Assembly: GCF_024346135.1 (NCBI RefSeq)
Contig: NZ_JAGQCJ010000007.1
Span: 1 to 64,000, forward strand
Origin: Cyanobium sp. CH-040
GTDB lineage: Bacteria; Cyanobacteriota; Cyanobacteriia; PCC-6307; Cyanobiaceae
Direction of reading: 5' to 3'
Length of the DNA: 64,000 bases
This document shows positions 16,098 through 26,268 of the stretch, in pieces. A program made the position numbers and the translations under genes. The stretch's first letter is position 1. Each line of letters opens with the position of its first letter. The notes below the pieces were generated by a model, which saw only the letters and a list, made by a program, of their open reading frames with translations, was not told where the DNA came from and searched no databases.

Positions 16098-16616
16098 TCA
16101 GGCCGGCCCTCCCAGCTCCAGGGCCTCCTCGGCGGCGCAGCGGGGGCAGAGGGCGCGCACGTTGAGCACGCACTCCAGCAGCCGGAAGCCGCGGCCCTCG
16201 GCGGCCGCCTGGCCGGCCTCGAGCACGGCCGGATTCTCGAATTCCTCGGTGCAGCCGCAGCGGATGCACACCAGGTGGTGGTGGTCGCGGTGGGCGTCGC
16301 TGGCCAGCTCGAAGCGCCGGCCGCCCTCCGGCAGCTCCAGCTCCTGCAGCAGTCCCATCGTGCTCAGCAGCCGCAGGGTGCGGTACACCGTCGCCAGCGA
16401 CACCCGGGCCCGGTCGCGCAGCAGGCGCTGGTGCACCTGCTCGGCGCTCAGATGGGTGCCCTCGCCGATGCGCTCGAAGAGGTCCAGCACCCGCTGGCGC
16501 TGGGGCGTGAGGCGCTGACCGCGGTGGTGCAGGCTGTTGCGCAGGCCGTCGCCAGGCGAGCCGGAGGAGCTGAGCGGAGCGGACAGCGGTGCCCGGGACG
16601 AGGAGGGAGCCGGCAC
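16098..16616 (-). CDS. Fur-family metalloregulator (Fur/Zur/PerR type)
   Basis: I chose GTG 16616 because no ATG lies upstream within a sensible distance; this gives 172 residues with a Ser/Pro-rich N-terminal extension of ~35. The DNA-binding domain contains LTPQRQRVLDLFERIGEGTH and SLATVYRTLRLLSTMGLLQ. Metal-site features are HRDHHHLVCIRCGCTEEFENP and ALCPRC, the two CxxC pairs of the structural zinc site. The CxRCGxTEEF form looks closer to cyanobacterial Zur than Fur, but I cannot decide by eye. It could act on the 14785 site; an AT-rich promoter-like stretch lies at 16620-16660. Confidence 0.87.
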   Translation of the reverse strand: MPAPSSSRAPLSAPLSSSGSPGDGLRNSLHHRGQRLTPQRQRVLDLFERIGEGTHLSAEQVHQRLLRDRARVSLATVYRTLRLLSTMGLLQELELPEGGRRFELASDAHRDHHHLVCIRCGCTEEFENPAVLEAGQAAAEGRGFRLLECVLNVRALCPRCAAEEALELGGPA

Positions 16617-16663
16617 CGCACGATCCCAGACGCTCTCAACAATAGGCGCAATTGCAAACAGCC

Positions 16664-17740
16664 TCAGCCGGCCTGGGCGAGACGCCGGTCGATCCAGCCG
16701 TCCAGGCGGGTGCAGCCGGCCGCCGCCAGATCGGCCAGGGTCACCACCACCCGGTAGCTGAGGGCGATCGCCAGCAGCGGCGCCTCCGGCACGGCGCCAC
16801 CGAGACGCAGCAGCAGGGTGGCCTCGAACACCCCCAGGCCCCCGGGCGCCCCCGGTACCAGCAGGCCCACGGCCCAGGCCAGGGCGAAGCCCGCCAGCCA
16901 GCTGGTCCAGGGCAGGGAGGCGTGCAGGTCGAAGGCCAGCACGCAGCACACGAAACCACCGAAGCGCAGCAGCACGAACAGCAGCTGCACCAGCAGCGGC
17001 GGCCAGGGATAGCCGGCCAGCGCCTCGCCCAGCGAGCGGTTGAGCGACTCCAGCGCCTCCGGCTCCAGCCGCAGGCGCCGGGCCTGGCGCCGCTCCAGCC
17101 GCTCCAGCAGCGGGGCCAGCCAGCGGGGCCAGAGCAGCAGCAGCGGCAGCAGGCAGAGCGGGCCCAGTCCACCCTGCATGCCCCCCAGCGGCACCAGGGC
17201 CAGGGCCGCCACGGCCGCCACCAGGGGATCGAACACCACCGCCACCAGGGCCAGGGTGAGGGGGGCCGGCGTGAGCAGGGGACCCTCCGCGGCCCGCAGC
17301 GGGGCGACCCGGCCGGCCAGATGCCAGATGCCGCCGGGCAGATACTTGCGCAGGTTGGTGTCGAGGTAGAGGCTCACCAGGGCGGGCCAGCGGGGCCGCA
17401 GCCGCAGCCAGCGCAGCACCACCCCCAGGCCCAGGGCGTTGACCACCAGGCTGAGCAGGCTCACCCCCACCGCCAGCACCAGCCACCACCAGCCCTGGGG
17501 GTCGAGGCTGAGCTGCAGCATGCGCCGGCCGTTGCCCACCAGGGCGGCGAGCACGAAGCCGAAGCTGAGCAGGCTCACCCACAGCGACACACCACCGGGG
17601 AGCGGCGGCAGCGGCGGCAGGGCAGAGACAAGGGGGCGCAGGGAACCGGCCAGGCCGCGCAGGCACTGACTGCACTGCCGCAGGGCCTGCTGCTGGAGCC
17701 GCTGCAGTGCGGGAGGGAGCCTCAGGGAAGGGAACGTCAC
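16664..17740 (-). CDS. YbhN/UPF0104-family membrane protein (LPG synthase TM-domain-like)
   Basis: 358 residues with about eight membrane segments. The family signature is YLDTNLRKYLPGGIWHLAGR in the first half and AWAVGLLVPGAPGGLGVFEA in the second, followed by LSYRVVVTLADL. Related proteins are flippases or membrane parts of lysyl-phosphatidylglycerol synthases, but there is no aminoacyl-transferase domain, so the role is open. Its start overlaps the larC stop by 4 bp, so it is the last gene of the DUF554-M41-larC operon. Confidence 0.85.
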   Translation of the reverse strand: MTFPSLRLPPALQRLQQQALRQCSQCLRGLAGSLRPLVSALPPLPPLPGGVSLWVSLLSFGFVLAALVGNGRRMLQLSLDPQGWWWLVLAVGVSLLSLVVNALGLGVVLRWLRLRPRWPALVSLYLDTNLRKYLPGGIWHLAGRVAPLRAAEGPLLTPAPLTLALVAVVFDPLVAAVAALALVPLGGMQGGLGPLCLLPLLLLWPRWLAPLLERLERRQARRLRLEPEALESLNRSLGEALAGYPWPPLLVQLLFVLLRFGGFVCCVLAFDLHASLPWTSWLAGFALAWAVGLLVPGAPGGLGVFEATLLLRLGGAVPEAPLLAIALSYRVVVTLADLAAAGCTRLDGWIDRRLAQAG

Positions 17741-18996
17741 GGCGGGGGAGGGGGAAGCCTGTCCAGCGCGTGCTGCACAGTGGCACGCACCTGGTCGATG
17801 GCCAGATCGTGGCGACGGGCCAGGGCGATCAGGTCGTCATGTTCGGGCTTGCTGCTCCAGCGGCCATCGGGGCGGCGGGCCTGCTTCACCCGCACCACCC
17901 CGAGGGGCGTGTCCAGCTCCAGGCTGCGGCGGGGCAGCACCCAGCGCCGCTGCTGCTGCTCCCGCAGCCCCAGGCTGGTGCCGTGGCGCCACCACACCTG
18001 GCGCAGGCGGGCCGCGGCGGCCGGATCAGGCCGGCCGAGGGCCGTCACCAGCCAGCCCGGCCGGCCCTTCTTCATCGTCAGCGGCTGGCTGAACGCCTCC
18101 AGTGCTCCGGCCTGGCGCAGGGCCTCGATCAGGAAGGCCAGGTCCTCGGGGGTGGCGTCATCGATCTGGGCCTGCTGCACCAGCACCGTCTCCAGCCACG
18201 GCTCCGCCGGCTCCGCAGCGCCAGCGCCGCTGGGCTCCAAGCCGCCAGCGTCAGCGGACCCGAGGGCATCGGCCAGCACCAGCCGCAGCAGGTTGGGGCG
18301 GTCGAGCTCACGGCTGCCCAGCCCCACCCCCACCCGCCGCGGCACGTGGGCCGGCGGCAACCCGAAGCGGTCCGCCCAGCAGGCGGCCAGGGCCAGGCCG
18401 GTGGGGGTGGTGAGCTCCGCCGGCGGCAGACCTTCGGCGGCGGCCAGGGGCACGGAGCGGCGGCGGGCGATCTCCAGCACCGCCGGCGCCGGCAGCGGCA
18501 GCAGCCCGTGGGCCGTGCGCACCGTGCCGTGGCCCGCCGGCGGCGGCGCGCACACCAGCCGGTCCACGCCGAGGTGCAGCAGGCCGGCGCACACGCCCAC
18601 CACATCCACCAGGGCATCCACGGCGCCCACCTCATGGAAGTGCACCCGCTCGGGGGGGTGGCCGTGCACCGCCGCCTCGGCCTCCGCCAGCAGGCCGAAC
18701 ACCGCCAGCACCCGCTGCCGCAGGGCCTCCTCGAGGGGGGCCTGCTGCAGCTGCTCGCGCAGCCGGCTCCAGTGGCGCGCCGGCGGCTCCGGCTCCAGGC
18801 CCCGCACCGCCAGGTGCAGACCGCGCAGCCCGCCGCTGCGCCGCTCCTCCAGCTCCAGCCGGTAGGCACCGTCCAGGCCGAGGGCGGCCAGCGGGGCCTC
18901 CACCACCGCCCGGGGCACGCCCAGGTCGAACAGGGCCGCCAGCAGCATGTTGCCGGCCAGGCCGGTGGGGCAGTCGAGCAGGGCCAGCTGGCCCAC
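17737..18996 (-). CDS. larC: LarC, nickel-pincer cofactor biosynthesis protein
   Basis: 419 residues from GTG 18996, directly after the upstream stop at 18998. It begins with the family N-terminus LALLDCPTGLAGNMLLAALF (usually DCxxGxxGDM; here D is replaced by N) and contains HFHEVGAVDALVDVVG, LTTPTGLALAACWADRFG and the C-terminal LEVARHDLAI-type region (RRHDLAIDQVRATV). LarC inserts nickel into the pyridinium dithiocarboxylate precursor to make the cofactor of lactate racemase and relatives. LarB, LarE and a LarA-type enzyme are not in the window. Coupled to the YbhN gene by a 4-bp overlap. Confidence 0.9.
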   Translation of the reverse strand: MGQLALLDCPTGLAGNMLLAALFDLGVPRAVVEAPLAALGLDGAYRLELEERRSGGLRGLHLAVRGLEPEPPARHWSRLREQLQQAPLEEALRQRVLAVFGLLAEAEAAVHGHPPERVHFHEVGAVDALVDVVGVCAGLLHLGVDRLVCAPPPAGHGTVRTAHGLLPLPAPAVLEIARRRSVPLAAAEGLPPAELTTPTGLALAACWADRFGLPPAHVPRRVGVGLGSRELDRPNLLRLVLADALGSADAGGLEPSGAGAAEPAEPWLETVLVQQAQIDDATPEDLAFLIEALRQAGALEAFSQPLTMKKGRPGWLVTALGRPDPAAAARLRQVWWRHGTSLGLREQQQRRWVLPRRSLELDTPLGVVRVKQARRPDGRWSSKPEHDDLIALARRHDLAIDQVRATVQHALDRLPPPPP

Positions 18997-18997
18997 C

Positions 18998-19642
18998 TCA
19001 GGCCTCCTGGAGACGCACCCGCCCCAGGCGCGGCGCCGCCGCCAGCAGGCGTTCGGCCTCGGCCTCGAGATCACCGCGGCGGCGCCGCAGCAGCTGGTCG
19101 ATCTCGCGGCGGGCGCGGCGCTGCTCGCGCTGGGCGGTGGCCACGTCGTGGCCGGAGAGCCCCCAGAGACGCCCCAGCAGCGCCCGGTCATCGGCGCCGC
19201 CGATGCTGTCGCCGTAGATCAGGGCCTCGGCAGCCATGCCGGCCTGCAACACGCGGCTCCAGCGGCGCAGCTCCTCGAGCGGCAGCTTGGCGTGGTCCGG
19301 CGGGTCGAACTCGGTGCTGCCCCCGGCCGGCAACCCCGCCTGCAGACAGGCCAGGCTGCCCACCAGCACGCGGCGCACCGGCAGGGCCTCCTCGGCGGCC
19401 ACGAGCACGTGGCCGGCCTCATGCACGGCGATGCGGCGCAGGCGGGCCTGACAGCCGGGCAGGGCCTCGGCCAGCAGGTGACCGCCGCGGCCGGAGAAGC
19501 CGGCGGCATCGACGGTGAGGCCGCCCAGGGCCAGCCCGGCCAGCAGGGCGATCCAGGCGGGCGAGAGGCCGAGCAGCGGACCGATCACCGCCAGCAGGCT
19601 GATCAGGGCCACCGCCACGCCGGCGGAGAGGGCGGAGGTCAT
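18998..19642 (-). CDS. Membrane M41-like zinc peptidase without an ATPase domain
   Basis: 214 residues. Two N-terminal membrane segments (VAVALISLLAVIGPLLGLSPA, ALLAGLALGG) are followed by the zinc motif HEAGH in RIAVHEAGHVLVAAEEAL. Further on, AEALIYGDSIGGADDRALL resembles the FtsH segment that contains the third zinc ligand. The C-terminal region is helical (REQRRARREIDQLLRRRRGD). FtsH-type AAA+ sequence is absent, so it is a stand-alone peptidase-like protein of the kind found in cyanobacteria and plastids. It overlaps DUF554 upstream by 4 bp and is followed at once by larC. Confidence 0.85.
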   Translation of the reverse strand: MTSALSAGVAVALISLLAVIGPLLGLSPAWIALLAGLALGGLTVDAAGFSGRGGHLLAEALPGCQARLRRIAVHEAGHVLVAAEEALPVRRVLVGSLACLQAGLPAGGSTEFDPPDHAKLPLEELRRWSRVLQAGMAAEALIYGDSIGGADDRALLGRLWGLSGHDVATAQREQRRARREIDQLLRRRRGDLEAEAERLLAAAPRLGRVRLQEA

Positions 19643-20364
19643 GGCTGGATCCCCCAGCCCAGCAGGGGCGCCAGCAGCAGGGCCGGCAACGCATTGACGC
19701 TGGAGGGATGGGGCAGCTCCAGCAGCTCCAGGGCGAGGCTGAGCACCAGCAGGCCGCCCAGGGCGGCGCTGAACACCAGCACCGGGCTGGCCATGGGATC
19801 GGAGAGGCCCGCCGCCATCAGGGCGCCGGCGGCGGAGAGGGCGAACTGGAACACGGCCATGGGCAGCAGCACCCAGGCCAGGGTGAGCCCCACGCCGGCC
19901 GCCAGCAGGGCGGAGCTGACGCCGTCGAGGGCGGCCTTCACCAGGAGCAGGTCGGCGTCGCCGAGGGCGCCGTTGCGCAGACAGCCCACCAGGGTCATCG
20001 GCCCCACGCAGAAGAGCACGAAGGTGCCCGCCAGGATGCCCGGCCCGGAACCGGCCACGGCGCTGCCGCCGGCCCGCAACCAGGCCCCCAGGCGGCGCTC
20101 CAGCGCCAGGGCCTCACCCGCGCTCACGCCCAGCACCAGGGCCAGCAGCGCCGGCAGCACCGCCGGGAAGGCCCCCAGACGCAGCTGCCACAGCGGCTGC
20201 ACCATCTGCACCGCCAGCAGCAGGGTGACCACCCCCAGCCAGCGGCGCCACTGCTGGGCCAGATCGAGGCTGATGCGGGAGCCGAGGGCAGCGCCCACGG
20301 CGGTGCCCAGGGCCACGGCCAGCAGGTTGATCCAGGTGCCGCTGGTGGCCTCCCAGAGGGCCAT
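19639..20364 (-). CDS. DUF554 (YdfK-family) membrane protein
   Basis: 241 residues and about seven membrane segments. The N-terminal TWINLLAVALGTAVGAALGS and internal FVLFCVGPMTLVGCLRNG, VKAALDGVSSALLAAGVG are DUF554 signatures. The function is not known. It is the first gene in the operon with the M41-like peptidase, larC and the YbhN protein (4-bp overlap with the peptidase). Confidence 0.88.
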   Translation of the reverse strand: MALWEATSGTWINLLAVALGTAVGAALGSRISLDLAQQWRRWLGVVTLLLAVQMVQPLWQLRLGAFPAVLPALLALVLGVSAGEALALERRLGAWLRAGGSAVAGSGPGILAGTFVLFCVGPMTLVGCLRNGALGDADLLLVKAALDGVSSALLAAGVGLTLAWVLLPMAVFQFALSAAGALMAAGLSDPMASPVLVFSAALGGLLVLSLALELLELPHPSSVNALPALLLAPLLGWGIQP

Positions 20365-20367
20365 GGT

Positions 20368-21105
20368 TCAGCGGCCGGGACGCAGCACGGCGGTACGACG
20401 GGGGGACTCCGGGCCGCGGGGCTGCCCGCCCTGGTGACCGCCCCGGGGGCGCTTGTCGGGCTGCCTGCGGCGGTCCTTGCCGCCACGGTTGCCGCGCTGG
20501 GCCACCGGGCCGATCACCTCCAGACCTTCCAGCGTCAGCGCCTGGCCCTGGCGGCGCAGGTCGAGGGAGACGAAGTGGCGCAGATGCTCGAGGGGCACCT
20601 CCCCGCGCAGCTGCAGCTTGAAGGGGGCCGGCCGCTGGCCGTCGCCCCGGGGACGCTGGCGCACCTTCACCACCAGATCGCCGGTCTCCGGTTTGGTGAA
20701 CACCAGCTCACCGCGCACGGAGAAGTAGTCGTCACCCTCGGGCAGGGCATCGCCGGCGGGAGGCTCGGTGGGAGTCGCGTCGGAGGTCGCCTCGGCGGGT
20801 GCCTCTGCGTCGGTGGCGGCCAGGGTGCTGGGCTCCCAGATGCCCACCATCTGCAGATGCAGGCCACCCTCCTCACGACTGCGGGGGTACACCACCCAGA
20901 GATGGGGTTCGGCCAGGTCGACGTGACGGCGCAGCAGGGTCAGCAGCCGTCCCAGCACCACGGCCTCGAGCTGCTCACCGTCGGCCGTGTGGATCGCGCC
21001 GCGGTTGATCTGATCGTCGGCGGCCGGCACGTAGGTGCCGCGCACCAGGCCGATGGCCCGGTACTGCAGCGGTTCGGTGACCGGGGGGATGGGGTGGTCG
21101 CGCAT
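20368..21105 (-). CDS. Conserved cyanobacterial-type hypothetical protein
   Basis: 245 residues from ATG 21105 (MRDHPIPPVTEPLQYRAIGL); the frame is open upstream, but the promoter and neighbour on the other strand argue against it. The N-terminal half (AIGLVRGTYVPAADDQINRG) and middle (YFSVRGELVFTKPETGDLVV, LEHLRHFVSLDLRRQGQALT) look well conserved and OB-like in strand pattern. The tail is Arg/Gly-rich (RGNRGGKDRRRQPDKRPRGG), as in RNA-binding proteins. I know no function for it. Three bases separate it from DUF554, so it may lead that operon. Confidence 0.72.
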   Translation of the reverse strand: MRDHPIPPVTEPLQYRAIGLVRGTYVPAADDQINRGAIHTADGEQLEAVVLGRLLTLLRRHVDLAEPHLWVVYPRSREEGGLHLQMVGIWEPSTLAATDAEAPAEATSDATPTEPPAGDALPEGDDYFSVRGELVFTKPETGDLVVKVRQRPRGDGQRPAPFKLQLRGEVPLEHLRHFVSLDLRRQGQALTLEGLEVIGPVAQRGNRGGKDRRRQPDKRPRGGHQGGQPRGPESPRRTAVLRPGR

Positions 21106-21167
21106 GGCGCCAATGTAGGGGCAGCGGACCGGCAGACTCAGCGCACGCAGGTTCAACGGCGCTCCGA

Positions 21168-22037
21168 ATGCCCCGCCTCCCGAACCGATCCTCCGCCCCC
21201 CAGGGCCTGTGGCTGGGACTGGCCGCGGGCGCCCTGGCCGTGCTCTGTCTCGGAACGGGCTGGTGGCTGGGGCAGCGCCAGCTGGCCGGCGGCCAGGCGG
21301 GCGCACGCACGGCCCTGGTGAAGCAGGCCGGTGAGCTGCGCCGCCGCGTGGAGGATGGCGCGGCCAGCGCCGAGGAACAGCAGCGGCTGCTGGAGCTGAT
21401 GGTGGCCCTCGACCAGCAGCAGGAGGCCACGGCCCTGCTGGAGCGGCTGGCCGACGAGGATCCCCAGCGCTGGTCACTGCGGCTGCTGCTGGCGGAACTG
21501 CGCCGCGACCAGGACGACCGCAGCGGCGCCGAGCGGGAGCTGCGCCAGATCCTGCGCCAGCGGCCCGACCAGGTGGAGGCCCTGCAGCTGATGGCGCTGC
21601 TGCAGCTGGAGGGGGGACGCGGCGCCGAGGCCCGCAGCCAGCTGGAAGCGGCGCTGCAGCGGGCGATCGCACCGAAGCTCAGGCCCGAGGCCCTGCCGAT
21701 CGGGCTGCTGCTGGCAAACGTGCTGGAGCGGCTCGGCGAGCCCGGCCAGGCGGAGGCGCAGCTGATCCGACTGACCACGCTGTTTCCCGCCGATCCCCGG
21801 CCCCTGCTGGCCAGGGCGCTGCTGCAGCACGGCCAGGGGAATGTGGCGGCGGCCCAGGCCACCCTGAGCGAGGCGCGCCGGCGTCAGAGCGATCCGGAGC
21901 AGCAGCAGCAGCTCGACCGGCTGGCCGCCGCCTGGGGGCTGGCCTCGCTCAGGGAGCCTGCATCAGGCCAGACCCAGCAGCCGACCCCGGAGCCGCAGGC
22001 CGACCAGCCGGCTGGGAGCCCGCCTCGAAGTCCCTGA
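21168..22037 (+). CDS. Membrane-anchored TPR protein
   Basis: 289 residues: one N-terminal membrane anchor (GLWLGLAAGALAVLCLGTGW), then repeated helical pairs of the tetratricopeptide type (EEQQRLLELMVALDQQQEATALLERL, RPDQVEALQLMALLQLEGG, AEAQLIRLTTLFPADPRPL). The tail is Gln/Pro-rich. The layout resembles CcmH/CycH-like or generic scaffold proteins; no partner can be named. Its last 89 bp overlap the convergent secreted protein. Confidence 0.8.
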   Translation: MPRLPNRSSAPQGLWLGLAAGALAVLCLGTGWWLGQRQLAGGQAGARTALVKQAGELRRRVEDGAASAEEQQRLLELMVALDQQQEATALLERLADEDPQRWSLRLLLAELRRDQDDRSGAERELRQILRQRPDQVEALQLMALLQLEGGRGAEARSQLEAALQRAIAPKLRPEALPIGLLLANVLERLGEPGQAEAQLIRLTTLFPADPRPLLARALLQHGQGNVAAAQATLSEARRRQSDPEQQQQLDRLAAAWGLASLREPASGQTQQPTPEPQADQPAGSPPRSP

Positions 22038-22371
22038 GGGCGGCGTCGATGGCGTCGCCGGGAGGGGTGGCGTTGTCCAGCGCCGTGGCGCGCCGGATGC
22101 GGTTCATCAGGTCGATCGGGTTGGTGGCATCGAGGATGCTGCCGGAGCGGCTGGGTCCGATGCCGTCATCCAGCTGCTGCTGCTGCTGGGGGGTGGTGAT
22201 GCTCTGGCCGAGTCCGCCCTGCTGGGCGCGGGCCGCGCCGACGCCGAGGCTGAAGGGCGCCAGCAGCAGACCGGCGGCCAGGAGGGCCGTGGCACGCGCC
22301 GACCTGCCGGCACGCGAGGGGCGGACGGTGCCCAAGGGCCGGGAGGTGGTCGAGCGGGAACGGGCGGTCAT
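21949..22371 (-). CDS. Secreted hypothetical protein
   Basis: 140 residues, with a long basic leader and signal peptide (ARATALLAAGLLLAPFSLGV ... ARAQ). The mature part contains SGSILDATNPIDLMNRIRRA, which looks conserved among picocyanobacterial secreted proteins. The C-terminal third overlaps the end of the convergent TPR gene and is Ala/Gly/Pro-rich, so conservation is probably limited to the first ~100 residues. Function unknown. Confidence 0.68.
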   Translation of the reverse strand: MTARSRSTTSRPLGTVRPSRAGRSARATALLAAGLLLAPFSLGVGAARAQQGGLGQSITTPQQQQQLDDGIGPSRSGSILDATNPIDLMNRIRRATALDNATPPGDAIDAALRDFEAGSQPAGRPAAPGSAAGSGLMQAP

Positions 22372-22422
22372 GGGGTTCCTTCCTTCGACTGGAAGGCATG
22401 CTAAGGGCGCTCAGGGGGCGGC

Positions 22423-23238
22423 ATGCGCATCGGCAGCTGGAACGTGAATTCGGTGCGCACGCGCCTGGCCCAGGTGCTGGCCTGGCTGGAGCAGGAGCGG
22501 CCCGAGGTGCTCTGCCTGCAGGAGACCAAGGTGGAGGATGCGCGCTTCCCCGCCGAGGCCTTCGAGGCCCTGGGCTACGCCTGCGCCATCAGCGGCCAGA
22601 AGTCCTACAACGGCGTGGCCATCCTCAGCCGCCTGCCGCTCGAGGACGTGCAGATCGGCTTCAGCGCCCTGCTGGGCGGCGATGCGGAGGCGGAGCGGCT
22701 GGGGGAGCAGAAGCGGGTGATCAGCGCCTGGATCGACGGCATCCGCGTGCTCAACCTCTATGTGCCCAACGGCAGCGCCGTGGGCAGCGACAAGTACGCC
22801 TACAAGCTGGAGTGGCTGGCCTGCCTGCGGCGCTACCTGGAGGCGCAGGAGCAGCAGGGCGAGCCCCTGTGCATGCTGGGCGACTTCAACATCGGCCCGG
22901 AGGACCGGGATCTGCCGGACCCGGTGCGGTTCACCGGCGGGATCATGGCCAGCGAGCCGGAGCGCCGGGCGCTGCGCGAGCTGCTGGGGGAGCGGCTGCA
23001 GGACGCGTTCCGCATGTTCGAACCCGGCAGCGGCCACTGGAGCTGGTGGGACTACCGCAGCGGCGCCTGGGACCGCGACCAGGGCTGGCGCATCGATCAC
23101 ATCTACCTGTGCGAGGAGCTGCTGGCCTGCGCCACCGGCTGCGTGATCCACCGGGACACCCGGGGCCAGACCCAGCCCAGCGACCACGCGCCGGTGGTGG
23201 TGCACCTGGCCTGGCCGCCCGACGACGAGGAGGGGTGA
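22423..23238 (+). CDS. xth: Exodeoxyribonuclease III
   Basis: 271 residues. The family motifs are all present: MRIGSWNVNSVRTRL at the start, VLCLQETKVED with the metal-binding Glu, SYNGVAILSR, LNLYVPNGS, MLGDFNIGPEDRD, and SDHAPVVVHL with the catalytic Asp-His. It is an AP endonuclease and 3'-5' exonuclease in base-excision repair. It converges on glcD with a 6-bp gap. Confidence 0.96.
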   Translation: MRIGSWNVNSVRTRLAQVLAWLEQERPEVLCLQETKVEDARFPAEAFEALGYACAISGQKSYNGVAILSRLPLEDVQIGFSALLGGDAEAERLGEQKRVISAWIDGIRVLNLYVPNGSAVGSDKYAYKLEWLACLRRYLEAQEQQGEPLCMLGDFNIGPEDRDLPDPVRFTGGIMASEPERRALRELLGERLQDAFRMFEPGSGHWSWWDYRSGAWDRDQGWRIDHIYLCEELLACATGCVIHRDTRGQTQPSDHAPVVVHLAWPPDDEEG

Positions 23239-23244
23239 CGCCGC

Positions 23245-24729
<1,485 letters not shown>

Positions 24730-24929
24730 GGGCGGGGGGTGCCGGGATTGCAGGCCCTGCCGGAAGGGTGGCCGTGGGGTGCGCGGATCAAGGGGCTGCG
24801 GGTGCTGGCGCGGTTCAAGTCTGCTCCCGCACCGGGCCCCTGGATCACAGTCTGTGGTGACCGGTGCCGGCGGGTGGGGCCGTTCTGGGTCAGGATGGGC
24901 CACGGTTTTCCATCGCCAGCGGAATCCCC

Positions 24930-26246
24930 TTGACCTCGGCACCCGTTTCGGCCCCCGCCTTGAACACGACCCGATCCCAGGACCTCTTCAGCGCCGCGCA
25001 GAAGCTGATGCCCGGGGGCGTGAGCTCGCCGGTGCGCGCCTTCCGCTCGGTGGGCGGCAACCCGATCGTGTTCGAGCGGGTGAAGGGCGCCTACGCCTGG
25101 GACGTGGACGGCAACCGCTTCATCGATTACATCGGCAGCTGGGGCCCGGCGATCTGCGGCCATTCCCACCCCGAGGTGATCGCCGCCCTGCACGAGGCCC
25201 TCGACAAGGGCACCAGCTTCGGCGCCCCCTGCGAGCTGGAGAACCAGCTGGCGGAGCTGGTGATCGAGGCGGTGCCGAGCGTGCAGATGGTGCGCTTCGT
25301 GAACAGCGGCACCGAGGCCTGCATGTCGGTGCTGCGGCTGATGCGCGCCTTCACCGGCCGCGAGAAGATCATCAAGTTCGAGGGCTGCTACCACGGCCAC
25401 GCCGACATGTTCCTGGTGAAGGCCGGCTCCGGGGTGGCCACCCTGGGCCTGCCGGATTCGCCGGGGGTGCCGCGCACCACCGCCGCCGCCACCCTCACCG
25501 CCCCCTACAACGACCTGGAGGCGGTGAAGCGGCTGTTCGCCGAGAACCCTGGCGAGATCGCCGGTGTGATCCTCGAGCCGGTGGTGGGCAACGCCGGCTT
25601 CATCCCACCGGTGCCCGGCTTCCTGGAGGGCATCCGTGAGGTCACCAAGGAGAACGGCGCCCTGCTGGTGTTCGACGAGGTGATGACCGGCTTCCGGATC
25701 AGCTACGGCGGCGCCCAGGCGAAGTTCGGCATCACCCCCGACCTCACCACGATGGGCAAGGTGATCGGCGGCGGCCTGCCGGTGGGCGCCTACGGCGGCC
25801 GGGCCGACATCATGGCGATGGTGGCGCCGGCCGGCCCGATGTACCAGGCGGGCACCCTGAGCGGCAACCCGCTGGCGATGACCGCCGGCATCAAGACCCT
25901 GGAGCTGCTCAAGCGCCCCGGCACCTACGAGCGCCTGGACGCGATCACCAAGCGCCTGATCGCCGGCATCCTCGAGGCCGGCAAGGCGGCGGGCCTGCCG
26001 ATCTGCGGCGGCTCGATCAGCGCCATGTTCGGCTTCTTCCTCTGCGAGGGGCCGGTGCGCAACTTCGAGGAGGCCAAGGCGGCCGACGCGGCCCGCTTCG
26101 GCAAGCTGCACCGCGCCATGCTCGAGCGCGGCGTCTACCTGGCGCCGAGCGCCTTCGAGGCCGGCTTCACCTCCCTGGCCCACTCCGACGAAGACATCGA
26201 CGCCACCATCGCCGCCTTCCGCGACTGCTTCGCGGCGGTGGCCTGA
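24930..26246 (+). CDS. hemL: Glutamate-1-semialdehyde 2,1-aminomutase
   Basis: 438 residues from TTG 24930 ([20 protein letters not shown]), which matches the usual cyanobacterial N-terminus; an earlier GTG at 24864 would add 22 atypical residues. Key features: [69 protein letters not shown] and the PLP lysine in [14 protein letters not shown]. It converts glutamate-1-semialdehyde to 5-aminolevulinate, the tetrapyrrole precursor for chlorophyll, haem and bilins. Confidence 0.96.
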   Translation: MTSAPVSAPALNTTRSQDLFSAAQKLMPGGVSSPVRAFRSVGGNPIVFERVKGAYAWDVDGNRFIDYIGSWGPAICGHSHPEVIAALHEALDKGTSFGAPCELENQLAELVIEAVPSVQMVRFVNSGTEACMSVLRLMRAFTGREKIIKFEGCYHGHADMFLVKAGSGVATLGLPDSPGVPRTTAAATLTAPYNDLEAVKRLFAENPGEIAGVILEPVVGNAGFIPPVPGFLEGIREVTKENGALLVFDEVMTGFRISYGGAQAKFGITPDLTTMGKVIGGGLPVGAYGGRADIMAMVAPAGPMYQAGTLSGNPLAMTAGIKTLELLKRPGTYERLDAITKRLIAGILEAGKAAGLPICGGSISAMFGFFLCEGPVRNFEEAKAADAARFGKLHRAMLERGVYLAPSAFEAGFTSLAHSDEDIDATIAAFRDCFAAVA

Positions 26247-26268
26247 CAGGCACCCCAAGAGCGGCACG

